Shown here in pieces: positions 63,783-64,000 of a DNA stretch of 64,000 nt. Both the position numbers and the translations under genes were made by a program. The notes beneath the pieces are model-generated. The model had not been told where the DNA came from, did not search any database, and saw nothing but the letters and a program-made list of their open reading frames with translations. Position 1 is the stretch's first letter. The number at the start of each line of letters is the position of its first letter. This DNA is from Gemmatimonadota bacterium (GTDB lineage Bacteria; Gemmatimonadota; Gemmatimonadetes; Gemmatimonadales; Gemmatimonadaceae), in the NCBI GenBank assembly GCA_016714015.1, contig JADJNZ010000001.1, positions 682,001 through 746,000 of the forward strand, read 5' to 3'.

Positions 63783-64000
63783 TCAGCGCGGCGGCAACAG
63801 GCGTCGGAGCAGGCCGGGGCGATCGGTGAAGATGCCGTCCACCCCGAGATCGATCAGGGTCTCGAGTCGGGCCTCGTCGTTCACCGTATACGGGTGGACC
63901 GCGAGGCCCTTCGCATGAGCGGCGGCGACCAGGCGCGCGTCGACGAGCCGGTGGTTCGGCCCTATGGCCTTCGCGTACCGCGCCACTTGCGTGAGCGCCG
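63783..64000 (-). CDS. Glycerophosphodiester phosphodiesterase, C-terminal part
   Basis: The last 72 residues of a GDPD-family protein, whose start lies beyond the right edge. The visible end includes VHPYTVNDEARLETLIDLGV and DGIFTDRPGLLRRLL, which form the last strands of the GDPD TIM barrel, with the conserved TDRP. The family cleaves glycerophosphodiesters to glycerol-3-phosphate and an alcohol. The catalytic His pair is not in the window. Confidence 0.85.
   Translation of the reverse strand, partial: ALTQVARYAKAIGPNHRLVDARLVAAAHAKGLAVHPYTVNDEARLETLIDLGVDGIFTDRPGLLRRLLPPR

Overview
The window is about 64 kb of roughly 68-70% GC chromosomal DNA. It is densely packed, with many ATGA/GTGA start-stop overlaps, and I see no rRNA, tRNA, CRISPR array, transposase or integrase. 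Several features point to a Gemmatimonadota-type chromosome: a short RpoD-like sigma factor, Tat- and Sec-exported peptidases of families M14, M24 and M61, a six-bladed propeller lipoprotein-like secreted protein, an ECF sigma gene followed by glycogen-binding-domain genes, and serine/threonine kinases. This placement is inferred from gene content and base composition; no marker gene was compared.

Layout. 1-4.5 kb: ferredoxin-NADP reductase (partial), Ser/Thr kinase, PduO-type adenosyltransferase, aroB, and an RpoD-like sigma gene with its own promoter and terminator. 4.6-9.9 kb: glycolate oxidase genes glcD-glcE-glcF, a HAD-fold protein with Glu in place of both motif I Asp residues, and ygfZ. 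10-14 kb: a small lipoprotein, then a cytoplasmic molybdopterin oxidoreductase overlapping a MoxR/ChlI-like AAA+ ATPase. 14-20 kb: an ion-transport block (two monovalent cation antiporters, an MFS exporter, a Ca2+/cation antiporter) with a YbdK-type ligase. 20-21.3 kb: a VWA protein, the likely partner of the AAA+ ATPase. 21.3-29 kb: a TPR-membrane-Cys4 protein and a TolC/MFP/RND efflux operon diverging from a tetR gene across an array of three matching operators. 29-33.5 kb: Ni/Co transporter, mutY, membrane-anchored kinase, citrate synthase. 33.7-38.7 kb: TauE/SafE exporter, PLP decarboxylase, PEP synthase, small basic membrane protein.

38.8-43.6 kb is a minus-strand run: ECF sigma factor, a membrane protein shaped like an anti-sigma factor but with an outward-facing glycogen-binding domain, a secreted helical protein, a beta-rich outer-membrane-type protein that also ends in a glycogen-binding domain, a Tat-exported aminotransferase and an EVE protein. 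This is the best candidate here for an undescribed sensing system. 43.8-51 kb: aldehyde dehydrogenase, YggT, DUF167, and a metF-metH operon preceded by a SAM-II riboswitch and terminator. 51-56.7 kb: REC-EAL phosphodiesterase behind a long inverted repeat, a propeller protein, acyl-CoA dehydrogenase, and a sodium/solute symporter with a small membrane partner. 56.9-64 kb: three exported peptidases (M14, M24, M61), a small internally duplicated protein and the end of a glycerophosphodiesterase gene.

How the genes fit together. The glc block would carry out glycolate to glyoxylate oxidation, with YgfZ plausibly maintaining the iron-sulfur subunit. metF and metH are consecutive steps of folate-dependent methionine synthesis and are placed under SAM control. 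The efflux operon and tetR share one regulatory island. Several genes (cobalamin adenosyltransferase, glcD, the HAD gene, a cation antiporter) have a TAnnnT hexamer ending 5-7 nt before the start codon, suggesting leaderless transcription.
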